NCBI RefSeq assembly: GCF_030052815.1
Contig: NC_079501.1
Location: forward strand, 98,100,190 to 98,164,189
Source: Hevea brasiliensis
Taxonomy: Eukaryota > Streptophyta > Magnoliopsida > Malpighiales > Euphorbiaceae
Length of the DNA: 64,000 bases
Direction of reading: 5' to 3'
Positions 46,480 to 60,124 of this stretch are shown piece by piece. The notes under the pieces were generated by a model that saw nothing but the letters and a program-made list of their open reading frames with translations, did not search any database and was not told the origin of the DNA. The position numbers and the translations under genes were made by a program. Position 1 is the first letter of the stretch. Each line of letters starts with the position of its first letter.

Positions 46480-47044
46480 GCAATGGGTATGTTTAGGTTT
46501 CAATGTCACAAAACACAGAAGTCTCTTAAATTCTAAGTTGTGCTTATAGCAGTGTGAGAATTAAAATGCAAAATTTAGAAATTGTATGGATTCAATTGTA
46601 ACTTGTGCCAAACCCCCAGAAAACATTCATGATTATTTAAAGATCCTGTAAAGTAAGAATGGGAGCCTCAAGTTAGCCTGAATACATTTCTCTTTGAATT
46701 TTGATACAGATTAAGCATCAAGTCTAAGATCACAGCCATGCAAATACCTCATTCATCCCCGAGGTCATAAGATTAGGCGAGGCTTGCTTATTCATTCAAA
46801 GTACTGTGAAATTACGAGTTCAAACACATCGGAGTAAAAAAAATCATTAAAAAAAAACCTAAAATTTCTATATAGATGGCAACTGAAATAATCAAGAAAG
46901 AGAACACAACCGTTACAAAATCTCCAGGCCTGTTATTTACACCAATGCATCATTTGTCATCTTTCATCTTCCTGTTTTGCAGTGGAGTCATCTAAGTGAC
47001 CGCCAAAACTTTGGTTTTTCTCTATTATTTACACCTCTTTCATG
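46480..47044. other. Spacer between retrotransposon and receptor kinase
   Basis: It begins with GCAAT, the likely target duplication, and contains the 3' flank of the minus-strand receptor kinase. No other coding or structural signal seen. Confidence 0.5.
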
Positions 47045-50000
47045 TTAATTGTTCAACTTGATAAGAGAAACAACCACTTTTCTCATGGAGGGTCTCACAT
47101 CAGGCAGTGGTTCAGTGCATTCAAGCCCCAATTCAAGCAATCTCAAAGCCCTTTTTTGCTCATCTATTTCCCAGAAACTGATTTGCTCATCGAGGAAGCA
47201 AATGTACTCATCATTGTCTTGCAGTTTCTTCCGCATCCAGGAGGCAATATCCTGACCTTCCTCAAAGCTGGGGTCTACTGGCAATTTTCTACTAAGGAGC
47301 TCAAATAAAATGACTCCATAGCTGTACACATCAACTTTCTCTGTCAATCGGATGGCATATGCGTTTTCTGAATTGTGGAAGCAAGAGGAAAGTAATTTAG
47401 AACTCGAGCTTCTACCATGATATATCATAATGAAGTAAAAGCATAGTTCAATATGGTAGAATGCTGCATACCTGGTGCTATGTAACCCAATGTTCCAACA
47501 ACTGAAGACCTTGTTGTGCTCAAATCAGAACCAAGGAGCAATTTTGCCATCCCAAAATCTCCAATCTTTGGTTCCAATTCACAATCCATCAAAATGTTAT
47601 CTGACTTGATATCTCTGTGAATAATTTGTGGCACACAGTCATGGTGAAGGTATGAAAGGCCTTGAGCAATTCCAAAAGCAATGCGATATCTAGTGTCCCA
47701 GTTCAAAACCAAGCGAGGTTCCTGTCTGTGCAGGACATCAAAAAGTGTCCCTTCAGGCATGTACTCGGTAACAATGAACCCATATCCATCTTTGATGCAG
47801 TAACCTGCCAATCTAATTACATTCCGGTGCCTAACCAAGCTCAGGGTTTTCATTTCAAGGCTAAAGTTTGTCTCAGATAAATTCACCTTCTTGACAGCCC
47901 AATGCTTCCTGGAGTTCATAGATTTTGTCCGGTATACTGTCCCATGCTTACCTCTCCCAATAACATACTTGTCACTCCAGCCTTCAGTAGCACGCATTAT
48001 ATCTTCAAATTTCAAATCCTCTGGTAAATCTTCTGTTACCGATTGACATTCACGAAGAAGTGATTGATCGCGGGAGTATTTCTGCTGAAGGCCTCGAACC
48101 GCTGTAATATAAATCACAACACAAAGCAATGATACGGAGACAACTGCACCAACAACTATACCAGCCAGGTGATACCTTCTTGTACGGCCATCTCTAACTT
48201 CTCCACAGTATCTTGCATCACTACCTAGCAAACAAAGTTCTGGGTTTCCAAGAAAAGACCCTGGATATGAAACCATTATTTTCATCCATGAAGCTGGGAG
48301 TTTTCCTGAGAGTTGATTGAACGATATGTTCACAAAGTAAAGGGAGATCATGTTGTTTAGTTCTGTTGGTATCTCACCAGAGAAACCGTTGCTTGAGAGA
48401 TCAAGAATCTGTAACTTGTCTAGATTGCCAAGGCATCCTGGGATTTGACCAGAGAGCTTGTTATAGCTCAAATTAAGAACTGAACTAAAATGGTTAAGAT
48501 TACTCAAACTACAGGGAATAGGACCTTCAAGCTTGTTATTAGAAAGCTGTAACTCAAAGAGATTTTGAAGGGGAGAAAAAATGTTGGGAATTACTCCACT
48601 AAGTTTGTTCTCTTGAAGGAGAAGGCTTTGCAATTTTACCAATGAAGTGATCTCAGTAGGAATTTTCCCTGAGAGATCATTCTTACTTAGATCCACTTTA
48701 ATCAACTTTCTGCAATGACCAAGGTCAGAGGGAATGTTCCCAGTTAGTCTATTAGAAGCAACTCTTAAGATTTGAAGATTTGTAAGCTTTCCAAGCTCAG
48801 GAGGTATAGCACTAGATAGTCTATTTTCTGAAAAATCAATCATTGTTAGATTGCTCCAAAAACCAAATACTGGAGGTATCTTCCCTTCAAGCAAGTTTCT
48901 GCGAACCTCTAGAAACGAAATCCCAGAATTCCTTTCCAAATCATCTGGTATTCTCCCTTTCAGAAGATTGTTACTAATAATCACCCTCCTAAGGGACAAA
49001 CATTTTCCAATAAAGGTTGGAAAACTCCCATTAAACTTGTTGTTCCCAAGGGCCAGAACTGAAAGATTATTGCCATTGCATATGCTAGAAGGAATTGATC
49101 CACGGAGGTGGTTACCAGTTAGATCCAGTTTGACTAGACCTGGAGAATTTCTCCCAAGGTCAGAAGGTAACTCTCCCGTAAGGTTATTATGAGCTAATGA
49201 AAGAAAGTTGATTTTTTTCAAATGGGTAATTGTGGAAGGGATTCTGCCAGATAAATTATTGTCATACATGGCCAATTGGACAAGGTTACTCATTCTTCCT
49301 ATCTGCCAGGGAATTTCGCCTCCAAAACGATTATTGAACATAAAAAGAACCTCAACATTCTCAAGATTACAAATTTCAGGAGGGATACGCCCACGAATAA
49401 AGTTATTCTGAATCCTAAGTTCAGCAAGTGAACTGCAATTTCCAAGCTCAGGAGGCAGTGAGCCATTTAGCTTGTTATCAAAGAGAATTAGACTGTTCAG
49501 ATATTTGAGATTTCCAATTGACTGAGGAATCTGGCCAACTAGATTATTACTAGAAAGAGCAATAACCATTAACTGAGAGCACTGAGCTATCCTCTCAGAT
49601 ATGGTACCATTGAGCTTATTCCCCGAAAGAACAAGTTCTTGTAAATTTTCAAGACCCCACAAAGTTTCTGGAATTTCCCCTTTAAGTTTGTTTTCATCAA
49701 GATAAAGAACTTGAAGTTGCTGAAGACCCTTGAAAATCTCTGGTGCAATGACCCCTTCAAATTTGTTTTTAGATGCCATAAACATGGTAAGGTTTTGGCA
49801 GTTACTAAGAGAAAGAGGCAAAGATCCAGAAAATGCATTCTCATGAATCCAAAGATCATAGATTGCACAAGAAGGTGAGAAATTTGGTAATGACCCAGTT
49901 AAGTTATTTGTGTTCAGATACAGGAACTTCAATTTTGATAGTGAAAATACTTCACTTGGAACCTCACCACTTAAATAATTGTTATACAATCCTATGTATT

Positions 50001-50601
50001 CAAGATTGGGGCAAAAGCTTACCTCAGGAGGAATATTACCAGAGAGAGAATTATAGCCCAAGTCCACCAGTAAAAGAAGTTTTGATTGAAAAAGCTCAGT
50101 AGGGATCAAACCTTCAAAACCATTGTCATTTAGAAGAATGGTATTGAGATGGCCACAATTTCCAAGCAGCTGGGGAATAACACCAGTGAAATTATTGCCA
50201 CTGAGGTCAAGAGAGACCAAATGTTTATGGAGGCAGAGATAGGAAATGGAGTTGTTCAAGATCCCAGATAGACCGAATCCTGAAAGATTCAAAGCCTTAA
50301 CTTGAAAGTTCTTGACGGAATAGCAAGAAACTCCTGGCCAGTTGCAAGGAGAAGAAGTTGAATTTGAAAGATTCCATGGCAAGAGCTGCTGAGAAACTGG
50401 TGGAAGACTGTCACGAAACTGCAGAAGGTAAATTGCAGACGGAGGTAACGAGAGTGATGAAGCTAGAAAAGGGATACGAGAGATGAGAACAAAATATGGA
50501 CACAGCAAGAACATGGTAAGAGCCATATAGCTAAAAGTGGCAAGAAAACTGTGACATGTTGTTTTCCTTTTCTTGATTGATTTAGAAATCATTTCTTGCA
50601 T
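47045..50601 (-). CDS. LRR receptor-like kinase, subfamily XI type (PEPR/INRPK1-like)
   Basis: Cell-surface receptor kinase. Exon 1 is 50601-47472 and exon 2 is 47367-47045, with a phase-1 intron inside GTLGYIAPE; total 1150 residues. A hydrophobic signal segment (MALTMFLLCPYFVLISRIPF) is followed by a Cys-pair cap (SPCNWPGVSCYS), about two dozen LRRs of the LxGxIPxxLxxLxxL plant type, then a transmembrane helix (LAGIVVGAVVSVSLLCVVIY). The kinase domain has GRGKHGTVY, the lysine in WAVKKV, HRDIKSDNIL, DFGMAK and a complete C-lobe ending SMRKVVVSLIKLNN. It is an RD kinase with all catalytic residues, so probably active. I chose MQEMISKS (50601); the frame is open to MFQKMTK at 50811, and MALTM at 50526 would give the neatest signal peptide. 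The ligand is unknown; resemblance to PEPR-type receptors is by domain pattern only. Confidence 0.92.
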
Positions 50602-51783
50602 CTGCCATTTGAGGGTTGAACTTGAATTCTCTAAATGAAGGTTTTCTGGGTGCTGCTTCTGCTTTCTACTATTGCATTTTGATTGTTTTCTTTTGCTGCT
50701 TTTGATGAAGCGGTGCTTTGGATTTAGACATGGCAGTACGGTACTGAGCACCAGATGTATAAAATAAAAGAATAGTTCCAAGGGGTCAGTTTTGGTCATT
50801 TTCTGAAACATTTTAGATTTGAATAATGAAAAAAAAAAATGTCACTTGGATTCAAAGAAAAGATACTAAAATGGGTCCAGCTTTTGAGATACAAGAATTG
50901 CTACAAGCTGGAGGAAGAAGTGATGTTTCTCACAACTCACTGATGAGTGTTGAAGGGTTAATCATATGCATATGGGCCATTGCCAATGAGCATTTGATTT
51001 GTTGGTGTGTTTAGAATTCATTAGGGTCATAATAAAAAAAATTTATGAAGAAAATATATAAATACCTAATATATGAATTCAAATATATAGATTCTAATCT
51101 ATGTTCAATCTTAATATTTTTATTATATTTATTTTATTAATTAACTATGTAATTACATATAATATCATAAACTACGTAGATTTATTCACAGTACCTTATT
51201 TATAAAAATCAACTGCTTTATAAATGAATAGAAAAATAGTCTTTTATGTCAAGACCAAAAATATATGTGCCACCACTCAGTGCATATACTTCACTTACAT
51301 TTATGTTTTATATTTTTTTTCTTATGTCACTAATAAAAACAAAATTTTGACTATTTTATAAGTTATGGCACTTTTTGATCTAATGGTTGCATCACTTCAT
51401 ATATGTAACTATTAAGAAGAGTTATATCTTTTCATGTAATTATATTTTTTAATCAATTTACATGACTTTTATATTTTTATCAATTTTTAGCAATGTATAT
51501 GATTTTTTATACAATTATTCTTAATTTTAATTTTAAGTCTAATAGATTCGCATTGACACATGGATGATACAAACAATATTTCCAATACTTTTTGAGAAAA
51601 ATATTTAAAAAAATAATTAAATTTCCACAAATTTATTTATCCTAAAATAAGAGTGCATTAAATCAGCTGGAGTGTTAAATAGTTTGAGAGTGTTACACTT
51701 AATAGATAAATAATTGTTATATAACATAAATCATATATACTCACTTATATTTGACACTTATCTATTAATTTGATATAATACTC

Positions 51784-51826
<43 letters not shown>

Positions 51827-52491
51827 CTCTCTCCGAAAATTTTTTTGACTCTTTAGTTATAATTTTTATTCTTGAAGTTATCTGTAATATCCTCCTGTAA
51901 TTATAAAATTTTTGTATTCAATTAATTATAAAAAAATTTTAAAAAATTTTCCAAAAAGTTTTTAAGTTTTAATATTTTTCATATATTGTATTTTTGTTAG
52001 AAAATTATATTAATAAAATAAAAAAACTTTGTAAATGAAGCAAAATTAATATGCTTTAAAATTAAAATAATTAAAAAATTTTGTTTCATAAAAATGAGAA
52101 GAAGACATATATGGAAATTAATAAAAATAATGTTATTAATAATAAAAGTGTGAAAATATTTATAATTGAGTATTTAAAAAATAACTTTGAAGTGTCTAAA
52201 AACCTTTTTATCAAGTATTAAAATAATTGAGTATTTTTTTTTATATTTACTATTAATTATATACTCTGGTTAATTTTTATGCACAGAAATTAAGTGTTTT
52301 ACTCAAGCCATTTTAATGGTGTGTTCCTTCCTATCAGCATAGTAAATTGTAAATAAATAATTTTAAAATATTTCAGGTAAAATTATTCTATAATTGATAA
52401 AAAAAAATTTTCATTTTTATTAATTAAAGTAATTTTATAATTATTTATTAAAATATAAAAATAATATTTATTGCATAATTGTATAACATTA
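50602..52491. other. Promoter of the receptor kinase and AT-rich spacer
   Basis: 5' leader and promoter of the minus-strand kinase near 50602-51100, then very AT-rich DNA without coding sequence. It contains a (TAA)n microsatellite. Confidence 0.55.
51785..51824. repeat. (TAA)n microsatellite
   Basis: About 13 trinucleotide units, uninterrupted, in the spacer upstream of the receptor kinase. Confidence 0.95.
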
Positions 52492-55400
52492 TATAACAAC
52501 CCTATTTGTATAACCTGGTATATTTCACTGTTCCGGTTACCGGTGTCAGTCCGGACAATTAAGAGAATTAGAACCACATCTAAAACATCTAGATAAGCCC
52601 TGAATGCAAATAATTAGTGATTGCTAGATAGTTAAGTATAAATAAGAAAAACAGAACATAAAAGGTTAAATGAGCCGGAGTCACAGCGATGGGTGACTTT
52701 CCCAAGAAGTGACTACGAGGTCAGTTTTAACCCGAATTTTGAATCGGAAAATGTGATGCCGCGCTGTCCTTAGGACTATTGCGAACACAGTGGAAAAGAG
52801 AAAATCACAGAAAAGAGTTGTTAAACAGGTCAAATAATTAGGTAAGGGATCCTAAAGAAATATCGAATTACTTGCAAACCGGATCAGACTGGCGAGGGGT
52901 AAATTAGTCAAATCACCCCTAGAGAGGACTCCTGACCTAACTGTCCAATAAAATCGGAGAAACGAAAATTTCGGAATCGGAAATTAAATTAAAGAAACAA
53001 GAAAAAGTAAAGAAAAAAGAAAAAGAATTACAAAGTTGATTTATTACATCATGTGATGACATCACATATGATGTCGAAATTAATTTTAATTTTCTGACAT
53101 TTTTTTCCTAAGTCAAATACACATAATTACACCTAAAATACATAAAAAAATTAAAAAGGAAATTCACTTCTTCTTCTCCACCCAATTTGGCCGAAACTCT
53201 CTCTTCCTCCTCCATTATTTCTTCCATGAAAGCTTGGTCTCAAGCTTTTGATTCCATCAATTAACCCTAAATTCCCCCAAAATTCTCTATAAAACCTTGT
53301 TATCTCAACTAGAAAAGAAGATTGAAGAAGAAAAAGGAATGAGAAAAGTGAAGATTTGGAGACTTAGAAATCAAGGGTAGAGGTAAGTAATTTAAATTGA
53401 AATTTTTAGTTGAAGCATATGTTTTAGGTTAATTTAACTTAGAATTAATGATAAATCAAACAAAAATAATTATTGAGGGATAAATGGAATTTTCGGCCAG
53501 CATTTAAGGGAGTTAGAAGGGTATGAGTTTGATGAAATTAAAGAGGTAATTGAGTGTAATTAAGCATGTAAACAAGACTTGTACACTTTAATTGCATTAG
53601 ATTACATAATTATGTAATTAGGGTTCTTAAGCCTCTTGAAAAATTGAGGAAATGGTCAATTGGTGCAAATGACCCTAATTGAAGTGAGAAATAGTCAATT
53701 GAGACCATTTGTGGTATATTTGAATTGGTAGAAACCAAGTGCAATTCAGATTGGTTAGGGTCACTATTCTGGTAGCTTGACCTAGGTCTCTTTTAGGAAC
53801 TAAAACTGAAAATTTACCAACTCAATTGATATGAGGCTAATTGGAAATGAAAATAGACACATAATGGCATATTTTTCATTTGGGAACCATGCCCATAAAA
53901 TAACATTAACATAGTGAACAATTAGGTCAAACCCAAGTGTTGTGCACTGCCACTATACCAAAATGATCAAATGAATAGTATTTATTCATTTAGCCATAAC
54001 TTGGGCTATACAGGTCCAAATAACCTGATTTTTGTGGCATTGGAAAGGTATGACATAGCACTACAACTTTCATGAAGAACACCAACCCAAATTCTGCCCA
54101 TAACCCAATCATTTTGCCACTTAAAATTAGTGGTCCAAAATTATCAGAAACAAATTAGGTGCCCAGAAATTTGGGTTAAACCAATCCGGCCAGTTATGTT
54201 CAAATGGCCATATCTTGGGCTAAAAAACTCCGAATGGAGTGATTCAAAAAGGAGAATAAAGCTAAGATAATAAGGAACAACTTCTATAAGGAACACTTAG
54301 TCAAATTCCCACAGCAACATGATCAATGGAACAGTGCAAAACAGGACATTAAAACTGAAAATTTGAAATTGTGCCTAGGAGACCTAAAAATTGAAGGGGC
54401 AACCAAAATCAACAAATTAAGCAACCAAAATGTGGTATGTGGGTGAAATTGAAATTCCCATAACTATTAAACATAAGAAAGTCAACAATTTGACTTGAAT
54501 AGTATCGTAAATAGTAAACCCAAAATACAAAATTCAAAGAACGTTAAATTAAGCATATTAGAGCTAGGCATAAGTAATTGTGAATTTATTATTGAATTTA
54601 TTATATGTTATAATACTGAAACACTATAAAATTATGTGTTTCAGTTGAAAAGAATACCAGAAAAGAACTCGAGACATCAAGTCAAGGCCTAGAGGCGACT
54701 CGCATAAGGTTTATGCAAAACATAAAATTTTTCTGTAAATTCTCTTAACAATTTGTTTTTATGAATAAATTGTGATTTATTTTTATTGCAAATTTGTGAA
54801 TGAAATGAATATCATGCTTTTGACCTAAATTATTGGAATTTAATTGTATATGTTTGAATTGTCAATAAATGGTTAGTAAAATGTTAAGATAGTTTTGAAA
54901 CCACAGTGTCATAACCATATATCTGAATGCCTCACTAGCATGCCTAATGGGAGGAATTAGTTTTGAATTTTGAATTCCTTCTCTGGCTGAAGTGTTGAGG
55001 TGTGTGCCAATAGAGGAAGAAATTGAATGGGTACCCATAGTTTGAGCTAGCTAGCCTTGAGATTCCTCATAAGTCTCCGGCTATTGAGATGAACATTGTA
55101 CTGATGGCATGATATAACTGTGTGTTTTTATGAAATCTGTTTTGGGACTTCCGAAATGAGACTGTTTTAACTAAAATTATAAATTGTGTTTTGTATTTGT
55201 TTTTCATTTTCAATACCATATGTGAATAAACGTGAATTGATTTATGCATAAGATTTTATTTTAGTATGTTGTGCACCACTGAGTCATAGTACTCAGCGAT
55301 AGCTGTTTATTGCTATCGCAGATAGAGAGACTAGTAGAGCAGTAGAGTTAGTTGCTGAAGATTTCAGAGCTACTTCTGGACTTTTTCTCGAATATAATTT

Positions 55401-55996
55401 TATACCCTGATTGTACATGTTTATTTTGATGCAATTGACTATATGTACATTTGTAAAGTGGTCATGAGCAGTTGTACAGATTTTACAATAATATTATTTT
55501 AGATTTTCTGATGTAAATTTTAGACTGATAAATGCAAATTAATTTTTCTTTAATGCAATGCATATGAAATTAATTATTACTATTTTTGGAAATAATTGAA
55601 TTTAAATTTTGAGTTGTGAAATATTGATTGAATTGTGGAGTTTGGAGGAAATTGTGTTGATTTGAGTTATAAAGGTGGTTGTGAATTGATGAAGTGTTAT
55701 ATTGGAAGTGTTTTCTACAGGTAAAATTTTCGGTTTTCTCAAATACAGCTGGCACTCTGCCGAAATTTTTCTAAAATTTGCGGAAAAATAAAAATGGATA
55801 AAAATTTTATCAAATCTTTAAACTTCAAGTAAATATTTTTAATACCTGTTAGAAAAGCTCACCACTTTCAAAAAGTAAGAAAATTGTTTTAAAATCCCTT
55901 GTAATGTATTTAATGGGTTATTGGTAGACGGAGTCGGTAATTCATTAGGTATACTATGGCATTATGTTATGTCTTACAGAAGGGTAAGGTGTGACA
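52492..55996 (+). repeat. Gypsy LTR 'A' (5' LTR)
   Basis: About 3.5 kb, starting TATAACAACCC (first base apparently mutated from TG) and ending GGTAAGGTGTGACA, directly followed by a primer site for initiator tRNA-Met. Its beginning aligns with LTR B (CTGTTCxGGTxACCGxTGTC) and its end with the reverse complement of C (TTGGAAGTGTTTTC, GGCACTCTGCCG). No host gene seen inside. Confidence 0.85.
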
Positions 55997-56004
55997 TGTT
56001 TTAG

Positions 56005-56016
56005 TGGTATCAGAGC
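56005..56016 (+). other. tRNA-iMet primer binding site of element A
   Basis: TGGTATCAGAGC lies eight bases after LTR A ends; this is the standard primer site of many plant LTR retrotransposons. Confidence 0.9.
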
Positions 56017-56184
56017 AAATTTTTAAAGTTTGTTTTGACCTGTGAATTTGTCTATTTCTTTGATTATTACAACTGCTCAATGTCCTTATTTGTTACATAG
56101 AGTGCATTACATTATAAATATGAATTAACGGAGAGAAATCTCGTTGTGTTATTTGTTCAGGTGATATCCTACCCCCAATTTGAA

Positions 56185-56463
56185 ATGGAAGAAGGGGACC
56201 GCTCAGTTGAGCAATCTGTAGAGGCTGAGGCACAAGAGGAAGCCCCAGCTCTTCAAAATGTAAGTGGATCAGTGGCACCAGCCCCATTAATACTGCAGTT
56301 TCCTGCACAATTTGCCCAGCAGATGGCTGCAATGTTCCAACAGATGGCTGGAAGTATGCTTGCTCAAGCTTCACTTTAGTCACCTGTGGTGCAACCTCAG
56401 GCTCCAGTTAGACAATATGACAAACTACTGAAATATGGGGCTACAGAATTCAAAGGTACAGTA
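56185..56463 (+). pseudogene. gag N terminus of element A, interrupted
   Basis: The translation MEEGDRSVEQSVEAEAQEE, an Ala/Pro-rich stretch, FAQQMAAMFQQMAGSMLAQA, a stop at 56377-56379, then YDKLLKYGATEFKGT is the usual start of Ty3/gypsy gag in plants. It ends abruptly where LTR B begins at 56464, so B inserted into gag and the rest of A lies beyond the window. Confidence 0.75.
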
Positions 56464-59400
56464 TGTAACACCCTCACTGTAGCAATTCCGTACATTCTAC
56501 TGTTCTGGTGACCGATGTCGGTCTGGACAGCTAGAACGTTTGGAAAAATATTTAGACTAGAGTAAGCAATCATAAATAACTCAAATAATAATAAGAAAAA
56601 TTTAGGAAAAATTTTTGAAATAAAATACAACCAAGTTAAATGAGTCGGTGCCCTGGTGATGGATAACCCAGTGGGAAGTTGCGGTCTTCACAACTAGAAG
56701 CCCTAAACCTGAGAGAAAATTCATAAAATAATTTCTGGGACTTCAGAGAAGAGTCATTGAGGTTTCTATGGCATTAGAATGCCAAGAAAAGGCTTAGAAA
56801 AATTTTTCGATTGGTACAGACGATTTTAGCTCAATAAGTCAAACGGAGGGCATTTTGGTCATTCGTCTTCAGAGATGCTTTTTGACCGACTTGTCCAATT
56901 AAGTAAATAATTATTATGACATAAAATATTAATAAATATTGCTAAAAAATTAATTAAAAATGAGTAGAAAAAAAAAGAAAAGAAAAATGAAAGAAATTAT
57001 GAATTATGACATCACATGATGTCATTAACATGCCCCCACCCAATCACCATTTGACAAACTAATAAAAAGAGATAAAAATGAACTTAAAATGAGATAAAAA
57101 AAAAAACAAAAGAAACTAGTAGTTTCTTCTTCATACGAGCTGAACCAAGAGAGAGAGAGAGAGAGAGAGAGAACAAAAGACCTTCATGAAAGCTCTTGCT
57201 CAAGCTTAATTTTCCCTAAGCTTTCCACCCCAAAACCCTAAGCTTCCTTCACAAAAAAATTATCCCTAAACCTTGAGGAAGCTTTAAGTAGTAGAAAATT
57301 GAACAGAGATTGAAGTTTTAACAAGCCAAGAAAGTGGCTAAAAGAGGTTAATGCTATTTTCTTCCATATTCTTTTAGTAAACTTAAATTTGAGCATGAAA
57401 ATGGAAAGAATTACAAGAAAAAAATTGAGAAATTATTCATGTTTGATGGAAGAAGAATTTTGGTCAGCATGTGTACCTATGGGAATTGATGAATTTAAAT
57501 GAAATAAAATGTGTTTATTGGAGTTGCTTAGTAGGTATTTGTGATTGGATGTGTTAGATGGCATGGATAGCATGAAATGGACACTTTGAAAATTAGGGTT
57601 TGTGAAAAATTAGAGTTTTACTTATGTAATGGTATATTAACATTGTAATGGTCAATTAGTGACCATTTGAATGTGTGTGAGGAGGAATTGAAGTGAGTAA
57701 GGATGTTGGAGTTAAACTTAGGCATGCTGCCCTTGGTAACCTGCAGGACTGGTTGTGAGTCCAGTAGGTTTGAGCAGCCATAAATGGAGTTGTATAGGTT
57801 TCAATTGGTGCAAGGCCAATTGGACATGAAACTAGACATATAATGGCACAACTTTGGTGAAGAAACCTTGCTCAGAAAACCAAGCCAAGTTGACCTAAAA
57901 ATTACCCTAATCTGAGTGACTTGCATTCTGTCTGGGCAAAATGACCAAATAAACAGTGTTTATTCATTTAATCATAACTCAGTGTAGAAAGGTCCAATTG
58001 ACGTAAAATTTTATCAAAAGAAAGCTGAGATATAGACCTATAACTTTCATGAAGAACACAAATCCAAATTCTAAACATAACCTAGTCAAATTGCCAACCA
58101 AACTTAGGTCAGCAAATCTAGCAGAACCAATTTGCCTAGAAATTCTGGGTACAGGTCAATCCGACCAGTTATGATAAAATGACTATAACTTGAGCTACAA
58201 AACTCTAATTAGAGTGATTCAAAAAGGAAATTAAAGAAGACACATAAAGGAACAACTTTCATGAAGACAATTTTGCCAAATTCCTATTGTACAAATGACC
58301 AATGGAACAGTAAACTTAGTGCTTGAAATCTGAAAATTGTGAATAACTAACACTAAGCTTTGAAATAGTATTGGCAACAAATACCAACAACTTTATAATG
58401 AAAAATTTCGTATCTTGGTGAATTTAGGTTTAATAAATTTATTATGTATAAAAAAGTCAACAATTTGAGTGAATAGTAAGGTGAATAGTAATACAAAGAT
58501 ACAAAGTGTAAGAACTAAATTGGTAAAGGAAATTAAGGCATGAAATTTGGAATCCATGAAATGTTCATGGATTACTTGGAATAGGTAATTGAGATTTATA
58601 CTCCCAATACCAGTGGAATTCATGATATATTATCAAAACAACTTGAAGTATGAAATGTTCTTTACATGAATGGATTGTTGAATGTATAAATGAGATAAAA
58701 GTGCTATTTGGGATTTAAGTTCCCATCAAGAGAGAAAGGAAAAAAATATTTTGAATACAATAGTACATGTGAACCATTGTTTAGAATTGTGATCAATATG
58801 AATAACATAATAAATGAATAAATGAACCATATTAATGTATGAATGAGACATTAGTTCTCATTATTGTAGAAAGGAAAAATACTTTGAGTACAATGGTATA
58901 AAAGGATAATTGATGTGAATTGTGATCATATAAATGATCAAATGAATGTATAAATTATAATTGAAATTTATCATGAAATAATGAAGTCATAAAATACAAT
59001 ATATTAATATTTAATGATATTATGTGCCCTTGTATTGCCTAGACACGTGTGTCAGATTGGATAGTTTGGCCTGCCAATAGGGTATTATTTTAGCAGTACT
59101 GCGAAAGGCTTTATGCCTATATTCATGGCTTATGCCCGCATTCATGGCTTTATGCCAACATTCATAGCTTTTATACTCGATTATGTATTATCATGGCTTT
59201 TTAGCCATATTAACTGCATACGTGGTTGACGTTCTGCATCCCATGGTATGACGGCCTGAGGCACTGCGGTGTCCAGTGCCAACGACCCGTTATCCAGTTT
59301 AGTCAGCCTGTCATAGGTTACTTGGGCAGTTTAATTTATTAAAATAAGTTACTAATATTAGCAATTAAAAATGCTAGAAAGCAAATAAATTAGTAAAAAG

Positions 59401-60123
59401 TTATGAAATAAATTAGATTAGCTCCAAAAATTTGTTTTTTAGAAGGGTCTGAAGTAAATTAGATTAGTTCTAAAAATTCTAAATATTACGAAATGATTGT
59501 AAACAATTTAGAAAGTATTAAGGAAGTGATAAAAAGACTAGTAGAAGAATTATAACTTAAATAACATTACAAATGTGACTTACATAAGAATATAAGTATA
59601 AGTTTAAATTTTAGATTATTCATATCTGGTACATTATTAATGCAAATTTCTGAACTGAGCACCTCCAAAGAAGAACATGGCAGGATAGAGGATAGTTAAT
59701 ATTAGAAACTAAATTAATTATAGATCTAAATTATTCGAATTATGGTTTATTTTTACCTTTATTTGTATATTATTTTCTTGTTATATTATTGCACCACTAA
59801 GAAGCAATGCTTAGCGCGATGGATTGTTTCCTTCGCGTAGGTACTGAAGATAACAACCCAGTGGACATTAGACTGGGGTTTTTGGAGTCTAGATCTGCGG
59901 AAGTGTCAGAAGTATACAAGGTTGTCACCTCCTCAGCAATGCATGTAGATAGGGCTCATATTACACATGTTATGTATTTTGTTCATTCTAAGCATATTGT
60001 AAATTATTTGTATATCCTGTACTTGACAAACTTATGTAATTAGTTGCAAATTATGTAAATTAATGCAAATTTGAGAATTTTGCTATAAGAATGGAGCATG
60101 AATGAATTTGTACAAATGAATAT
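56464..60123 (+). mobile_element. Gypsy LTR 'B', inserted in element A
   Basis: Starts TGTAACACCC and is homologous to A over most of its length with many indels. It has short repeats of a TTCATGGCTTTATGCC unit at about 59100-59180 and a (GA)n tract at 57149-57172. Its own 3' terminus is not seen; sequence C begins at 60125. Confidence 0.75.
57149..57172. repeat. (GA)n microsatellite in LTR B
   Basis: Twelve GA units, near a GAAAGCTCTTGCTCAAGC stretch shared with LTR A. Confidence 0.9.
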
Positions 60124-60124
60124 G

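Noticed and set aside
49587..49868. Other open frames on both strands within the receptor kinase exon
   Set aside because: Shadows of the leucine-rich repeats, whose periodic codons keep other frames open.
50602..50811. 70-residue N-terminal extension of the receptor kinase
   Set aside because: Low-complexity Lys/Ser-rich sequence before the hydrophobic signal segment, more like a leader; kept only as an alternative start.
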